Of a stretch of 60,275 nucleotides of DNA, positions 43,800 through 51,728 are shown one piece after another. The stretch is from the NCBI RefSeq assembly GCF_017813245.1, contig NZ_JAGIQL010000020.1, positions 1-60,275 of the forward strand, in the 5' to 3' direction. The notes under the pieces are model-generated. The model was not told the DNA's origin. It was given only the letters and a program-made list of their open reading frames with translations, and searched no databases. Positions within the stretch are counted from its first letter, which is position 1. Each line of letters opens with the position of its first letter. Position numbers and translations under genes: made by a program. The stretch is from Streptomyces montanisoli. Its GTDB lineage: Bacteria > Actinomycetota > Actinomycetes > Streptomycetales > Streptomycetaceae.

Positions 43800-44375
43800 T
43801 CAGCGGCTCGCGCGGCGCCGCGCCCCACCCGGCGCGGCGTCGCCGGCCGCGACGCCGGTCGTCCGGTAGCCCTTGACCTGCTTGCCCGCGGGGCGGCCAG
43901 TGCCCGCCCAGTCGGTGCGCACCCAGTAGACCGTGCCCGCGCCGCGCTCCTCGCGGCCGATCCACACCGCCTTCAGCCAGAGCCCGGCCCCCGCGCCGGC
44001 GACGGCCATGCCGAACGCGGCGGGCACCGCGATCGAGCAGGCGATCCCGAGCACGAAGGCCACGACCAGCCACCAGCGGTGCGCCTTGCGCCAGTTGCGC
44101 AGCGTGACGGCACGGTCCTGCAGGAAGTCGAACTTGCCCGCGCGCGAGGCGCGGTCGGCCCACGCGCGGTAGCGGCGCCGCCGGACAAGCGCGACGACCG
44201 CCGCGCAGACCAGGAACAGCGCGGCCCCGGCGAGGACGCCGACGCGGCGGCCGGTGAAGCCGGGCACCAGCAGCCCGATCGCGGCGGAGAGCACGCCGAG
44301 CCAGAAGAGCGGGACGGCTCCCGCCCGTACGACCACCGCCACCCGAGCCAGGGACTGCTGTCCTCCGCGCGCCAC
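43800..44375 (-). CDS. Membrane protein of unknown function
   Basis: 191 aa from a GTG at 44375 preceded by GGAGGAGGAACAGC, an excellent ribosome site. There are four hydrophobic helices in two pairs (about 10-60 and 97-135: WLGVLSAAIGLLVPGF, VGVLAGAALFLVCAAVVALV, WWLVVAFVLGIACSIAVPAA, FGMAVAGAGAGLWLKAVWI). A soluble C-terminus with ERGAGTVYWVRTDWAGTG may be a small beta domain. I do not recognise the family. It is convergent with the roadblock cluster. Confidence 0.75.
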   Translation of the reverse strand: MARGGQQSLARVAVVVRAGAVPLFWLGVLSAAIGLLVPGFTGRRVGVLAGAALFLVCAAVVALVRRRRYRAWADRASRAGKFDFLQDRAVTLRNWRKAHRWWLVVAFVLGIACSIAVPAAFGMAVAGAGAGLWLKAVWIGREERGAGTVYWVRTDWAGTGRPAGKQVKGYRTTGVAAGDAAPGGARRRASR

Positions 44376-44484
44376 GCTGTTCCTCCTCCGCTCCGCTCGC
44401 CGTTGCCGGGGCGGCAGATTAACCAGCGGACGTGAGGGAGCGATGAGAGAAGCTGAACGGGACCTGAGAAACGGCGCGCCGAAG

Positions 44485-45330
44485 CTACCCGGCGAACAGC
44501 CCGCGCGCGACGGCGGCGGCGTCGAACTCCTCGAGCCTGGTCGGCGCGTCGGGCAGTTCGTCGAACATGGCCTCGAGCAGCACCCTGCCGAGCAGCATGG
44601 GCGCGCAGACCGTGTCGAAGGCGAGGCCCGTGCCGACCGCGGCCGGGATGAGGACGTCGCTGTGCGCGGCGACCGGCGCGAACGTCGAGTCGGCGACGGT
44701 GACGACGGTGAGCCCGAGTTCACGGGCGTGCGCGAGCGCGTCGACCACCTCGCGCGGGTGGCGCGGCAGCGCGAAGCAGATCAGCGCGGTCGCCCCGCTG
44801 CGGCACGCGGCGTCGAGGCGGTCGACGAGCATGCTGCCGCCCTCGTCGAGGAGGCGGACGTCGGGGTGGACCTTGGCCGCGAAGTACGCGAAGCCGCGCG
44901 CCTGCGAGGAGGCCGCCCGCAGCCCGAGCACGGGCAGCGGCCTGGACGCGGCGAGCAGCCGCCCCGCCCGCTCGACGGGCGCCGGGTCGGCGAGGAGCGC
45001 GGCGAGTTCCCTGAGGTTGTCGATCTCGCCGAGCACGGCCTGCTGGTACGCGTTGCACTCGCTGTCCCCGCCGTCCTCGTCGGGCGCGGCGCCCGGCGCG
45101 ACCTCCCGCAGGTGCCTGCGCAGCGCCGGGTAGCCGTCGAAGCCGAGCGCGACGGCGAACCGGGTCACGGACGGCTGGCTGACCCCTGCGAGCTCCGCCA
45201 GTTCGACGCTGGACAGGAACGGCGCCTCGCCTGGCCGCCGTACCATGCAGTGCGCGATGCGCCGCTGCGCGGGCGTGAGGCGGTGCCCCTCGAAGAGCCG
45301 ATGCAGCCGCTCGGCGGGAGTGTCGCTCAT
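44485..45330 (-). CDS. RpiR/MurR family transcriptional regulator with SIS domain
   Basis: 281 aa. N-terminal HTH_6 (about 1-77): LTPAQRRIAHCMVRRPGEAP then LSSVELAELAGVSQPSVTRF. A C-terminal SIS sugar-phosphate-binding domain (about 115-265) has LGLRAASSQARGFAYFAAKV, DGGSMLVDRLDAA and LICFALPRHPREVVDAL. It controls sugar or amino-sugar catabolism in response to a phosphorylated sugar; the target genes are not obvious here. A TACCTT lies 6 nt before the ATG, suggesting a leaderless mRNA. Confidence 0.92.
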   Translation of the reverse strand: MSDTPAERLHRLFEGHRLTPAQRRIAHCMVRRPGEAPFLSSVELAELAGVSQPSVTRFAVALGFDGYPALRRHLREVAPGAAPDEDGGDSECNAYQQAVLGEIDNLRELAALLADPAPVERAGRLLAASRPLPVLGLRAASSQARGFAYFAAKVHPDVRLLDEGGSMLVDRLDAACRSGATALICFALPRHPREVVDALAHARELGLTVVTVADSTFAPVAAHSDVLIPAAVGTGLAFDTVCAPMLLGRVLLEAMFDELPDAPTRLEEFDAAAVARGLFAG

Positions 45331-45371
45331 GCGGGCAAGGTATCAGCGATCCATTCACAACCGCACCTGAT

Positions 45372-45387
45372 TGCATATATCCATGCA
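45372..45387. promoter_or_regulatory. Inverted repeat between RpiR and divergent membrane-protein gene
   Basis: TGCAT (45372-45376) and ATGCA (45383-45387) flank a 6-bp AT-rich spacer in the RpiR upstream region. It is a possible operator for autoregulation, judged from symmetry only. Confidence 0.3.
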
Positions 45388-45476
45388 GAAGGCGCCTTGC
45401 CGAGGGCCTGCACGACCGGCAAGAGGGGGGTTACCCCCACTGTGCGCAAGGGCGCCTCACCGTACCGTCATCAGGT

Positions 45477-45887
45477 ATGGACACCCACGACTCGGAGCTC
45501 AAGAAGGAGCTCAACGCCACCCTTCAGGCCCGCCGGGAGCTCGGCGAGGAGTACGACTCCGCGCTCGTGGACTCGTTCCTGGAGAAGATCGACCAGCGCC
45601 TGGACGGGCGGAACAAGCAGATCCGCCGCGAGCTGGCGGAGCAGCAACTGGTTGTCGCCCGCGGGGCTTCCAGCCCCCGCTCCACGCACGAGGGCTTCGG
45701 CGAGCGCCACGGCTTCGGCATCGTCTCCCTCGTCCTCGCCGTGCCGCTCTCGGCGATCGCGGGATCGCTGGGGCATCTCGCGGGCCTGCTGGTCGCCTGG
45801 ATCGGCATCGTCGGGGTGAACATGGTCCACTCGACGCGCTTCGGGGCATGGGCGCGCCACGGCCGCCGGTCGGAACGCGAGGACTGA
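45477..45887 (+). CDS. Small integral membrane protein, unknown function
   Basis: 136 aa. The first 60 residues are a charged amphipathic helix region (SELKKELNATLQARRELGEE, VDSFLEKIDQRLDGRNKQIR) likely to form a coiled coil. A Ser/His-rich link leads to two transmembrane helices (about 80-100 and 103-118). The pattern is common in Streptomyces membrane proteins of unknown role. TACCGT ends 8 nt before the ATG and no Shine-Dalgarno is visible, so the mRNA may be leaderless. A hairpin terminator follows at 45939. Confidence 0.8.
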   Translation: MDTHDSELKKELNATLQARRELGEEYDSALVDSFLEKIDQRLDGRNKQIRRELAEQQLVVARGASSPRSTHEGFGERHGFGIVSLVLAVPLSAIAGSLGHLAGLLVAWIGIVGVNMVHSTRFGAWARHGRRSERED

Positions 45888-45938
45888 GCCAGGACCGGCC
45901 AGAACGCCCGGCCGGAAGGACCGGCCGCCGCAGGCCCT

Positions 45939-45964
45939 GGGCGATTCCGGCTCCGGGATCGCCC
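45939..45964 (+). terminator. Hairpin terminator after small membrane-protein gene
   Basis: GGGCGATTCCGG (45939-45950) pairs with CCGGGATCGCCC (45953-45964) with one G-U pair and a very tight loop. It is about 50 bp after the stop codon. Confidence 0.6.
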
Positions 45965-46131
45965 CACGCACCGCGAAGTCGTCGCCGATCGCCTCGGCGG
46001 TCGCTCGTCAACGAGCGCCCGCTGAAATACGGCCGGGCTCGGACGTCGCCCCGCCGGGGCTGACAAGGGCCCTGGCGTCCCCGATGGGCCTGTCGGCCCG
46101 CGCTTCCGCCTCGTGCACCTCCCCTTGGACC

Positions 46132-46165
46132 ACTATGCACTGCATGTATACGCTCCATGTATAGT
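46132..46165. promoter_or_regulatory. Direct and inverted repeats upstream of lipoprotein deacetylase
   Basis: CATGTATA occurs at 46143-46150 and again at 46156-46163, a 13-bp period. ACTAT (46132-46136) and ATAGT (46161-46165) form an outer inverted pair. The block is strikingly AT-rich for this genome and looks like a regulator-binding site; the regulator is unknown. Confidence 0.4.
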
Positions 46166-46289
46166 CCTTGACCAGGTGGCGCCGCGACGGCAATGCACTG
46201 GCTTGGAGGAAGCCGGTCCCCGGCCGACCGCTCCTCCGGTCATCTGTCATGCCCTCGTCATGTCCTCGCGGAAGTACGGAAGCATCCCC

Positions 46290-47171
46290 ATGCCCCAGCA
46301 CATATCCATGTCCTCGGCCGCGGCCCGGTTCGTCGCCGGAATCGCCGTCGCCGGGTGCCTCGTCCCCGCACTGAGCGCCTGCGGCGCGTCCTATCCGGTG
46401 ATGACGCCCAAGGACGCGCGCGACGCGGCCGGGAATGTGGCCGGGAACGCCGCCAAGAGTTCGGCCGGGAGCGCGGACGCCAAGCCGCCGGCAGCCTCCG
46501 GGAGCGCGGCCGCCCGGGCCGCGGCCCTCGCGGCCGGCCGCCCCGGTGCGGTGGACTGCCGCAAGGTGAAGTGCGTGGCCCTCAGCTTCGACGCGGGTCC
46601 CAGCAAGTACACGCCCGCCGTCCTCGAGGCGCTGAAGAAGTACCACGCCCACGCCACCTTCATGACCCTCGGCAAGAACCACGTGCTCGTCCACCCGGAG
46701 CTGGTCCGCCAGGAGGCCGCCGCCGGCATGGAGATCGGCAACCACACCTGGACCCACAAGATCCTCACCGACGTCGAGCCCGCCGAGGCACGCAAGGAGC
46801 TGGAGCTCGACCAGAAGGCGGTCGAGAAGATCACCGGCACGGCGCCCACCCTGATGCGCCCGCCGCAGGGCCGCACCAACGAGAACGTCACGAAGGTCTG
46901 CCGCGAACTCGGCCTGTCGCAGGTGCTGTGGAGCGTCACCGCGAAGGACTACAAGACCAAGGACTCCGCCGTCATCAAGAAGCGCGTCATCGACCAGACG
47001 CGGCGCGACGGCATCATCCTGCTGCACGACATCTACCCGGGCACCGCGCCCGCCCTGCCGGGGATCCTGGCCGAGCTCGACCGCCGCGGCTACACCGTCG
47101 TCACTGTCTCCCAGCTGCTCTGGCCGGCGAAGCCGAAGCCGGGCGAGGTCTACCGACCCGACAAGCCGTGA
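46290..47171 (+). CDS. Lipoprotein NodB-type deacetylase with altered metal-binding motif
   Basis: 293 aa from ATG 46290 (GGAAG upstream). Signal peptide with lipobox ALSACG near residue 31, then an Ala/Gly/Ser linker to about residue 85. The CE4 domain follows, with H-x3-H ligands His152/His156 in GNHTWTHKIL, and RPPQGRTNENV (motif 3) and ILLHDIYPG (motif 5). In motif 1 the sequence is SFDAGP: Asp101 (base) is kept, but the metal-binding Asp is replaced by Ala102. It should act on a cell-wall or surface amino-sugar polymer, with altered metal binding or lost activity. Convergent with CBS. Confidence 0.88.
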   Translation: MPQHISMSSAAARFVAGIAVAGCLVPALSACGASYPVMTPKDARDAAGNVAGNAAKSSAGSADAKPPAASGSAAARAAALAAGRPGAVDCRKVKCVALSFDAGPSKYTPAVLEALKKYHAHATFMTLGKNHVLVHPELVRQEAAAGMEIGNHTWTHKILTDVEPAEARKELELDQKAVEKITGTAPTLMRPPQGRTNENVTKVCRELGLSQVLWSVTAKDYKTKDSAVIKKRVIDQTRRDGIILLHDIYPGTAPALPGILAELDRRGYTVVTVSQLLWPAKPKPGEVYRPDKP

Positions 47172-47205
47172 CGCCGGCCGCACGGCGGGCGGGACGGGCG
47201 GGCCG

Positions 47206-47271
47206 CTGCCCGCCCCCACCAGGGGCGGGCAGTGCGCGCGAACCGCCGCACCCCGTACGGGGGGCGGCGGT
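47206..47271. terminator. Two hairpins forming a bidirectional terminator
   Basis: Hairpin 1: CTGCCCGCCCC (47206-47216) with GGGGCGGGCAG (47222-47232), perfect 11 bp. Hairpin 2: about 13 bp with one mismatch between 47242-47255 and 47258-47271. They lie between the convergent deacetylase and CBS genes. Confidence 0.75.
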
Positions 47272-47277
47272 CACGCC

Positions 47278-48759
47278 CTACGCGACCGGAGTCACGGCCC
47301 CGGGGCCCGCGGCCGCACCCGCGGTGGCACTCGCTGCCGCGCCCGCGCTCGCGGCGGTCCCCGCCGACAGGTACGCCAGCAGGTCCTGCCTGCTCACCAC
47401 GCCCACGGGCTTGCCCTCGACGAGGACGATCGCGGCGTCAGCGCCGTCACGTCCCGTGCCGCTCAGCGCCGCCATGAGGTCGGCCACCGGCTCGCCCGAG
47501 CCGACCTGCGGCAGCGGCGGCGACATGTGCGACTCCAGCGCGTCGGTCAGCGTGGCGCGCTTCGCGAACAGCGCGTCGAGCAGCTCGCGCTCCACCACCG
47601 AGCCGACGACCTCGGCGGCCATCACGTCCGGGTGCCCGGCGCCCGGCTTCACGAGGGGCATCTGCGACACCCCGTACTCCCGCAGCACCTCGATGGCCTC
47701 GCCGACCGTCTCGCCCGGGTGCATGTGCAGCAGCGTCGGGATCGCGCCCTCCTTGTGCCTGAGGACGTCGCCGACCGTGGCGCCGCCGCCGTGCTCGAGG
47801 AAGCCGTAGTCGTTCATCCACTCGTCGTTGAAGATCTTGCTGAGGTATCCGCGTCCGCTGTCCGGCAGCAGCACGACCACCACGTCGTCGGGTCCGAGCC
47901 CCTCCGCCGCCTTCAGCGCCGCGACGACCGCCATGCCGCAGGAACCGCCGACGAGCAGGCCCTCCTCCTTGGCGAGGCGGCGCGTCATCTGGAAGGAGTC
48001 CTTGTCGGAGACGCCGATGATGTCGTCCGTCACCGTGCGGTCGTAGGCCGTCGGCCAGAAGTCCTCGCCGACGCCCTCCACCAGGTACGGGCGCCCCGAG
48101 CCGCCCGAGTAGACGGACCCCTCCGGGTCGGCGCCCACGATCCGCACGGGACCGCTCGCGCGGTCGGCGCTGATCTCCTTGAGGAAGCGGCCCGTCCCCG
48201 AGATGGTGCCGCCGGTGCCGATGCCCGCCACGAAGTGCGTGATGCGGCCGTCCGTCTGCTCCCACAGCTCGGGCCCGGTCGTCTCGTAGTGCGAGCGCGG
48301 ATTGTTCGGGTTGCTGTACTGGTCGGGCTTCCAGGCGTCGGGCGTCTCACGCACCAGCCGGTCGGAGACGTTGTAGTACGAGTCGGGGTGGTCGGGGTCG
48401 ACGGCCGTAGGGCAGACGACGACCTCGGCACCGTACGCGCGCAGGACGTTGATCTTGTCCGTGGAGACCTTGTCCGGGCAGACGAAGACGCACTTGTAGC
48501 CCTTCTGCTGGGCCACGATGGCGAGGCCGACGCCGGTGTTGCCGCTCGTCGGCTCCACGATCGTGCCGCCGGGGCGCAGCTCGCCGCTGCGCTCGGCCGC
48601 CTCGATCATGCGGAGGGCGATGCGGTCCTTCACCGAACCGCCGGGGTTGAAGTACTCGACCTTGGCCAGGACCGTCGCCTGGATGCCCGAGGTCACGCTG
48701 CGCAGCCTCAGCAGCGGGGTGTTGCCGACGAGGCTGATCATCGAATCGTGGAATTGCAC
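47278..48759 (-). CDS. Cystathionine beta-synthase
   Basis: 493 aa from a GTG at 48759 with GGAGA before it. Condenses L-serine and L-homocysteine to cystathionine (reverse transsulfuration). The PLP-enzyme core (1-320) has Lys44 in FNPGGSVKDRIALRM, PTSGNTGVGLA, and GIGTGGTISGTGR (phosphate loop). Two CBS regulatory domains occupy about 335-465 (VGEAIEVLREYGVSQMPLV, DAAIVLVEGKPVGVVSRQDL). The tail after 465 is an Ala/Gly-rich low-complexity stretch. Haem-binding residues seen in animal CBS are absent, as in other bacterial enzymes. Confidence 0.95.
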   Translation of the reverse strand: MQFHDSMISLVGNTPLLRLRSVTSGIQATVLAKVEYFNPGGSVKDRIALRMIEAAERSGELRPGGTIVEPTSGNTGVGLAIVAQQKGYKCVFVCPDKVSTDKINVLRAYGAEVVVCPTAVDPDHPDSYYNVSDRLVRETPDAWKPDQYSNPNNPRSHYETTGPELWEQTDGRITHFVAGIGTGGTISGTGRFLKEISADRASGPVRIVGADPEGSVYSGGSGRPYLVEGVGEDFWPTAYDRTVTDDIIGVSDKDSFQMTRRLAKEEGLLVGGSCGMAVVAALKAAEGLGPDDVVVVLLPDSGRGYLSKIFNDEWMNDYGFLEHGGGATVGDVLRHKEGAIPTLLHMHPGETVGEAIEVLREYGVSQMPLVKPGAGHPDVMAAEVVGSVVERELLDALFAKRATLTDALESHMSPPLPQVGSGEPVADLMAALSGTGRDGADAAIVLVEGKPVGVVSRQDLLAYLSAGTAASAGAAASATAGAAAGPGAVTPVA

Positions 48760-48993
48760 CGTTTGTCTCCGGTTTGTCCGGGGCTGCCATCGGGATCTCC
48801 GAGATGGTCCCCGACAGCCTAGACACGGCCTGCGTACGGGCGTACGGGCCTTGGACACGGCAGCCTAGGCACCACGGCGGCCCCGTTCAGGCATACCGGT
48901 CGGATTTCGACCGTTGATGTCGTTGGTGGGGGGCCGCGCGGCGGGCAGATATGCGGTGTACGTGCGTGTGTGCAGGAGGAGGTGGCTCGGACA

Positions 48994-49992
48994 GTGTCGA
49001 GAGCGAGGGTGGCACGGCGGATCGCGGCGGGCGCGGCTTTCGGAGGCGGAAGCATCGGCCTGCTGGGGGCGGCCGGCATGGGGGTGATGCTGGCGGAGGT
49101 CCAGCTCGCCAAGCGCCGTGTGGGGACCCCGGACGCGCCGATCCCGGCGAACGGCAACGGCTGGTACGGGCTCGCCTTCGGCGAGGCGCGGTCGCTGCGG
49201 ATCGGCGTGATCGGGGATTCGCTGGCGGCGGGGCAGGGGGTGCGGCGGGTCGGGCAGACGCCGGGGGCGCTGCTCGCCTCGGGGCTCGCGGCGGTGGCGG
49301 AACGGCCGGTCGACCTGGTGAACGTGGCGCTGCCCGGCGCGCGCTCCAACGACCTGGACCGGCAGGTGACGCTGATGCTGTCGGACCCGTCGCGGCTGCC
49401 GGACGTCTGCGTGGTCATGATCGGCGCCAACGACGTCACGCACCGCATGCAGCCGACGCAGTCGGTGCGCTACCTGTCGGCGGCGGTGCGGCGGCTGCGG
49501 ACGGCGGGGGCGGAGGTGGTGGTCGCCACGTGCCCTGATCTCGGCACGGTCGAGCCCGTGTACCAGCCGCTGCGCTGGCTCGCGCGCCGCACGAGCCGCC
49601 AGCTCGCGGCGGCGCAGACGATCGTCACGGTCGAGCAGGGCGGCCGCACGGTATCGCTGGGCGACCTGCTCGGCCCCGAGTTCGAGGCGCACCCGAGCGA
49701 GATGTTCGGGCCCGACCACTATCACCCGTCCGTGGACGGGTACGCGACGGCGGCGATGGCCGTGCTGCCCACGGTCTGCGCGGCGCTCGACCTGTGGCCG
49801 GAGACGGACAGGCTCGACGTGCTGCGCGACGAGAACATGCTGCCGGTCGCCAAGGCGGCGTCGGAGGCGGCATCCCGCGGCGGCACGGAGGTCACGGGCG
49901 CGCGTGCGCCGTGGGCGCTGCTCAAGCACCGCCGCAGGCGCCACCTCCCGGCCCAGGAACCGGCCCCGAGCGAGGCGCGCCAGGACTCCTGA
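48994..49992 (+). CDS. Exported SGNH/GDSL hydrolase
   Basis: 332 aa from a GTG at 48994, chosen for AGGAGGAGG upstream (48974-48982), though GTGs at 48982 and 48970 are in frame. An N-terminal basic stretch and hydrophobic segment (AAFGGGSIGLLGAAGMGVML) form a signal anchor. GDSL motifs: IGVIGDSLAAGQGV (block I Ser), VNVALPGARSNDL (Gly), VVMIGANDVT (Asn, block III) and FGPDHYHPSVDGY (Asp/His, block V). It is a lipase/esterase or sugar-ester deacylase at the cell surface. It is divergent from CBS. Physiological substrate unknown. Confidence 0.88.
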   Translation: MSRARVARRIAAGAAFGGGSIGLLGAAGMGVMLAEVQLAKRRVGTPDAPIPANGNGWYGLAFGEARSLRIGVIGDSLAAGQGVRRVGQTPGALLASGLAAVAERPVDLVNVALPGARSNDLDRQVTLMLSDPSRLPDVCVVMIGANDVTHRMQPTQSVRYLSAAVRRLRTAGAEVVVATCPDLGTVEPVYQPLRWLARRTSRQLAAAQTIVTVEQGGRTVSLGDLLGPEFEAHPSEMFGPDHYHPSVDGYATAAMAVLPTVCAALDLWPETDRLDVLRDENMLPVAKAASEAASRGGTEVTGARAPWALLKHRRRRHLPAQEPAPSEARQDS

Positions 49993-50103
49993 CGGCCCGG
50001 GCATCCGACCGGGCCGTACGTGCCGCGCCGGCCGGCATCGTCCCCCGCGCCGCCCCGGTCGCCCGGCCCGCTTCACCGGCCCGCCGTCAAGGCGGCCAGG
50101 TCA

Positions 50104-50136
50104 CCCGGCACCCGGGCGCCGCGTCCGGGTGCCGGG
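50104..50136 (+). terminator. Hairpin downstream of GDSL hydrolase gene
   Basis: Perfect 12-bp stem: CCCGGCACCCGG (50104-50115) with CCGGGTGCCGGG (50125-50136), 9-nt loop, about 110 bp after the stop. The 364-bp gap (49993-50356) contains this hairpin and the thiolase promoter and no further gene. Confidence 0.6.
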
Positions 50137-50289
50137 GGGCGGCCGCAGTGGCCGAGGACCCGCCCCGGCGGCCCGGCCGGCCGGGGCGGGGTGGCTCTGG
50201 GGCAGCCGGGGGTGGCCCATCTCACCCCGTCCTCGCCCGCGCCGCGGTTTCGGGACCGGGCACGGCGGGGAACTACCATCGCAATCGCC

Positions 50290-50307
50290 TGAGCAACCGC
50301 TTAGAAT
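50290..50307 (+). promoter_or_regulatory. Thiolase promoter with possible fatty-acid regulator site
   Basis: TAGAAT (50302-50307) is a good -10 box about 50 bp before the ATG. It overlaps a half-symmetric stretch TGAGCAACCGCTTAGA (50290-50305) reminiscent of sites I recall upstream of beta-oxidation genes in actinomycetes. Operator identity is unproven. Confidence 0.4.
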
Positions 50308-50356
50308 GGGCGGACGAGAAGAGCCGCCGACCCACCCCGCCCCCAGGAGCGTCTCG

Positions 50357-51577
50357 ATGCCAGAAGCCGTGATCGTCTCAGCCGCCCGCTCCCCCATCGG
50401 GCGGGCCTTCAAGGGTTCACTCAAGGAGCTGCGGCCGGACGACCTGACCGCCACCATCATCAAGACCGCACTCGACAAGGTGCCGGCGCTCGACCCCAAG
50501 GACGTCGAGGACCTGATGCTCGGCTGCGGTCTCCCCGGCGGCGAGCAGGGACACAACCTGGCCCGCATCGTGGCCGTGCAGATGGGCATGGACCACCTGC
50601 CCGGCTGCACGATCACGCGGTACTGCTCGTCCTCGCTGCAGACCTCGCGGATGGCGCTGCACGCCATCAAGGCGGGCGAGGGCGACGTCTTCATCTCGGC
50701 GGGCGTCGAGATGGTCTCCCGCTCCGTGAAGGGCACGAGCGACGGCCAGCCCGACACGCACAACCCCCTCTTCGCGAGCGCGGAGGCCCGCACGGCGGAG
50801 GTCGCGCAGTCCACCGGCGCGGACTGGCACGACCCCCGGCAGGACGGGCTCTTCCCCGACCCCTACATCGCCATGGGGCAGACCGCGGAGAACCTGGCGC
50901 GGCTGAAGGGCATCACGCGCGAGGAGATGGACGAGTTCGGCGTGCGCTCGCAGAACCTCGCGGAGGAGGCCATCAAGAACGGCTTCTGGGAGCGGGAGAT
51001 CACCCCGGTCACGCTGCCGGACGGGACGGTCGTCGCCAAGGACGACGGCCCGCGCGCCGGCGTCACGATGGAGGGCGTCGCGGGCCTCAAGCCGGTCTTC
51101 CGCCCGGACGGACGCGTCACCGCGGGCAACTGCTGCCCGCTCAACGACGGCGCGGCCGCGCTCGTGATCATGTCGGACACGAAGGCGCGCGAGCTCGGCC
51201 TGACGCCGCTCGCCCGCATCGTCTCCACGGGCGTGACGGCGCTCTCCCCCGAGATCATGGGCTACGGCCCGGTGGAGGCGTCCAAGCAGGCGCTGAAGCG
51301 GGCCGGGATGACGATGGCGGACATCGACCTCGTCGAGATCAACGAGGCGTTCGCCGCGCAGGTCATCCCGTCCTACCGCGACCTGGGCATCCCGCTGGAG
51401 AAGCTGAACGTGAACGGCGGCGCGATCGCCGTTGGCCACCCGTTCGGCATGACGGGGGCGCGCATCACGGGCACGCTGATCAACAGCCTGCAGTTCCACG
51501 ACAAGCAGTTCGGCCTGGAGACGATGTGCGTGGGCGGCGGCCAGGGCATGGCCATGGTGCTGGAGCGGCTGAGCTGA
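50357..51577 (+). CDS. Acetyl-CoA acetyltransferase (thiolase)
   Basis: 406 aa from ATG 50357 (CAGGAG upstream); the open frame further upstream is not coding. Thiolytic cleavage of 3-ketoacyl-CoA or condensation of acetyl-CoA units. Active-site Cys90 in [15 protein letters not shown], then [10 protein letters not shown] and the His motif [20 protein letters not shown], and the second Cys in [12 protein letters not shown]. Length and motifs are normal for FadA/AtoB-type enzymes. The unusual CSSSLQT (versus CSSGLQA in many homologues) is common in actinobacterial FadA. Works with acyl-CoA dehydrogenases in fatty-acid breakdown. Confidence 0.94.
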   Translation: MPEAVIVSAARSPIGRAFKGSLKELRPDDLTATIIKTALDKVPALDPKDVEDLMLGCGLPGGEQGHNLARIVAVQMGMDHLPGCTITRYCSSSLQTSRMALHAIKAGEGDVFISAGVEMVSRSVKGTSDGQPDTHNPLFASAEARTAEVAQSTGADWHDPRQDGLFPDPYIAMGQTAENLARLKGITREEMDEFGVRSQNLAEEAIKNGFWEREITPVTLPDGTVVAKDDGPRAGVTMEGVAGLKPVFRPDGRVTAGNCCPLNDGAAALVIMSDTKARELGLTPLARIVSTGVTALSPEIMGYGPVEASKQALKRAGMTMADIDLVEINEAFAAQVIPSYRDLGIPLEKLNVNGGAIAVGHPFGMTGARITGTLINSLQFHDKQFGLETMCVGGGQGMAMVLERLS

Positions 51578-51728
51578 GCCGCAGCGAAGGGTAGGGGTTC
51601 GTCCGAGGAACGAGGACGGGCACCTGCCCGCAGCGGAGGCGAAACTCAGCGCGACCGACAACACGCACGGCTGAGCTGAGGTGAGGTGAGCCGGCCCTCG
51701 TCCGGCCGGGGGCCGCCTCGGCGGTCCC

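Larger units (their letters stand above)
45888..46289. other. 402-bp intergenic region with terminator and AT-rich repeats
   Basis: It holds a hairpin at 45939-45964 and, near 46130-46165, an AT-rich block with repeats probably belonging to the promoter of the downstream deacetylase. Several open frames cross it but none has a plausible start or family resemblance. Confidence 0.6.

Noticed and set aside
51578..51728. Small gene or second terminator between thiolase and the 531-aa protein gene
   Set aside because: Only weak GC-rich self-complementarity and no frame with a plausible start.
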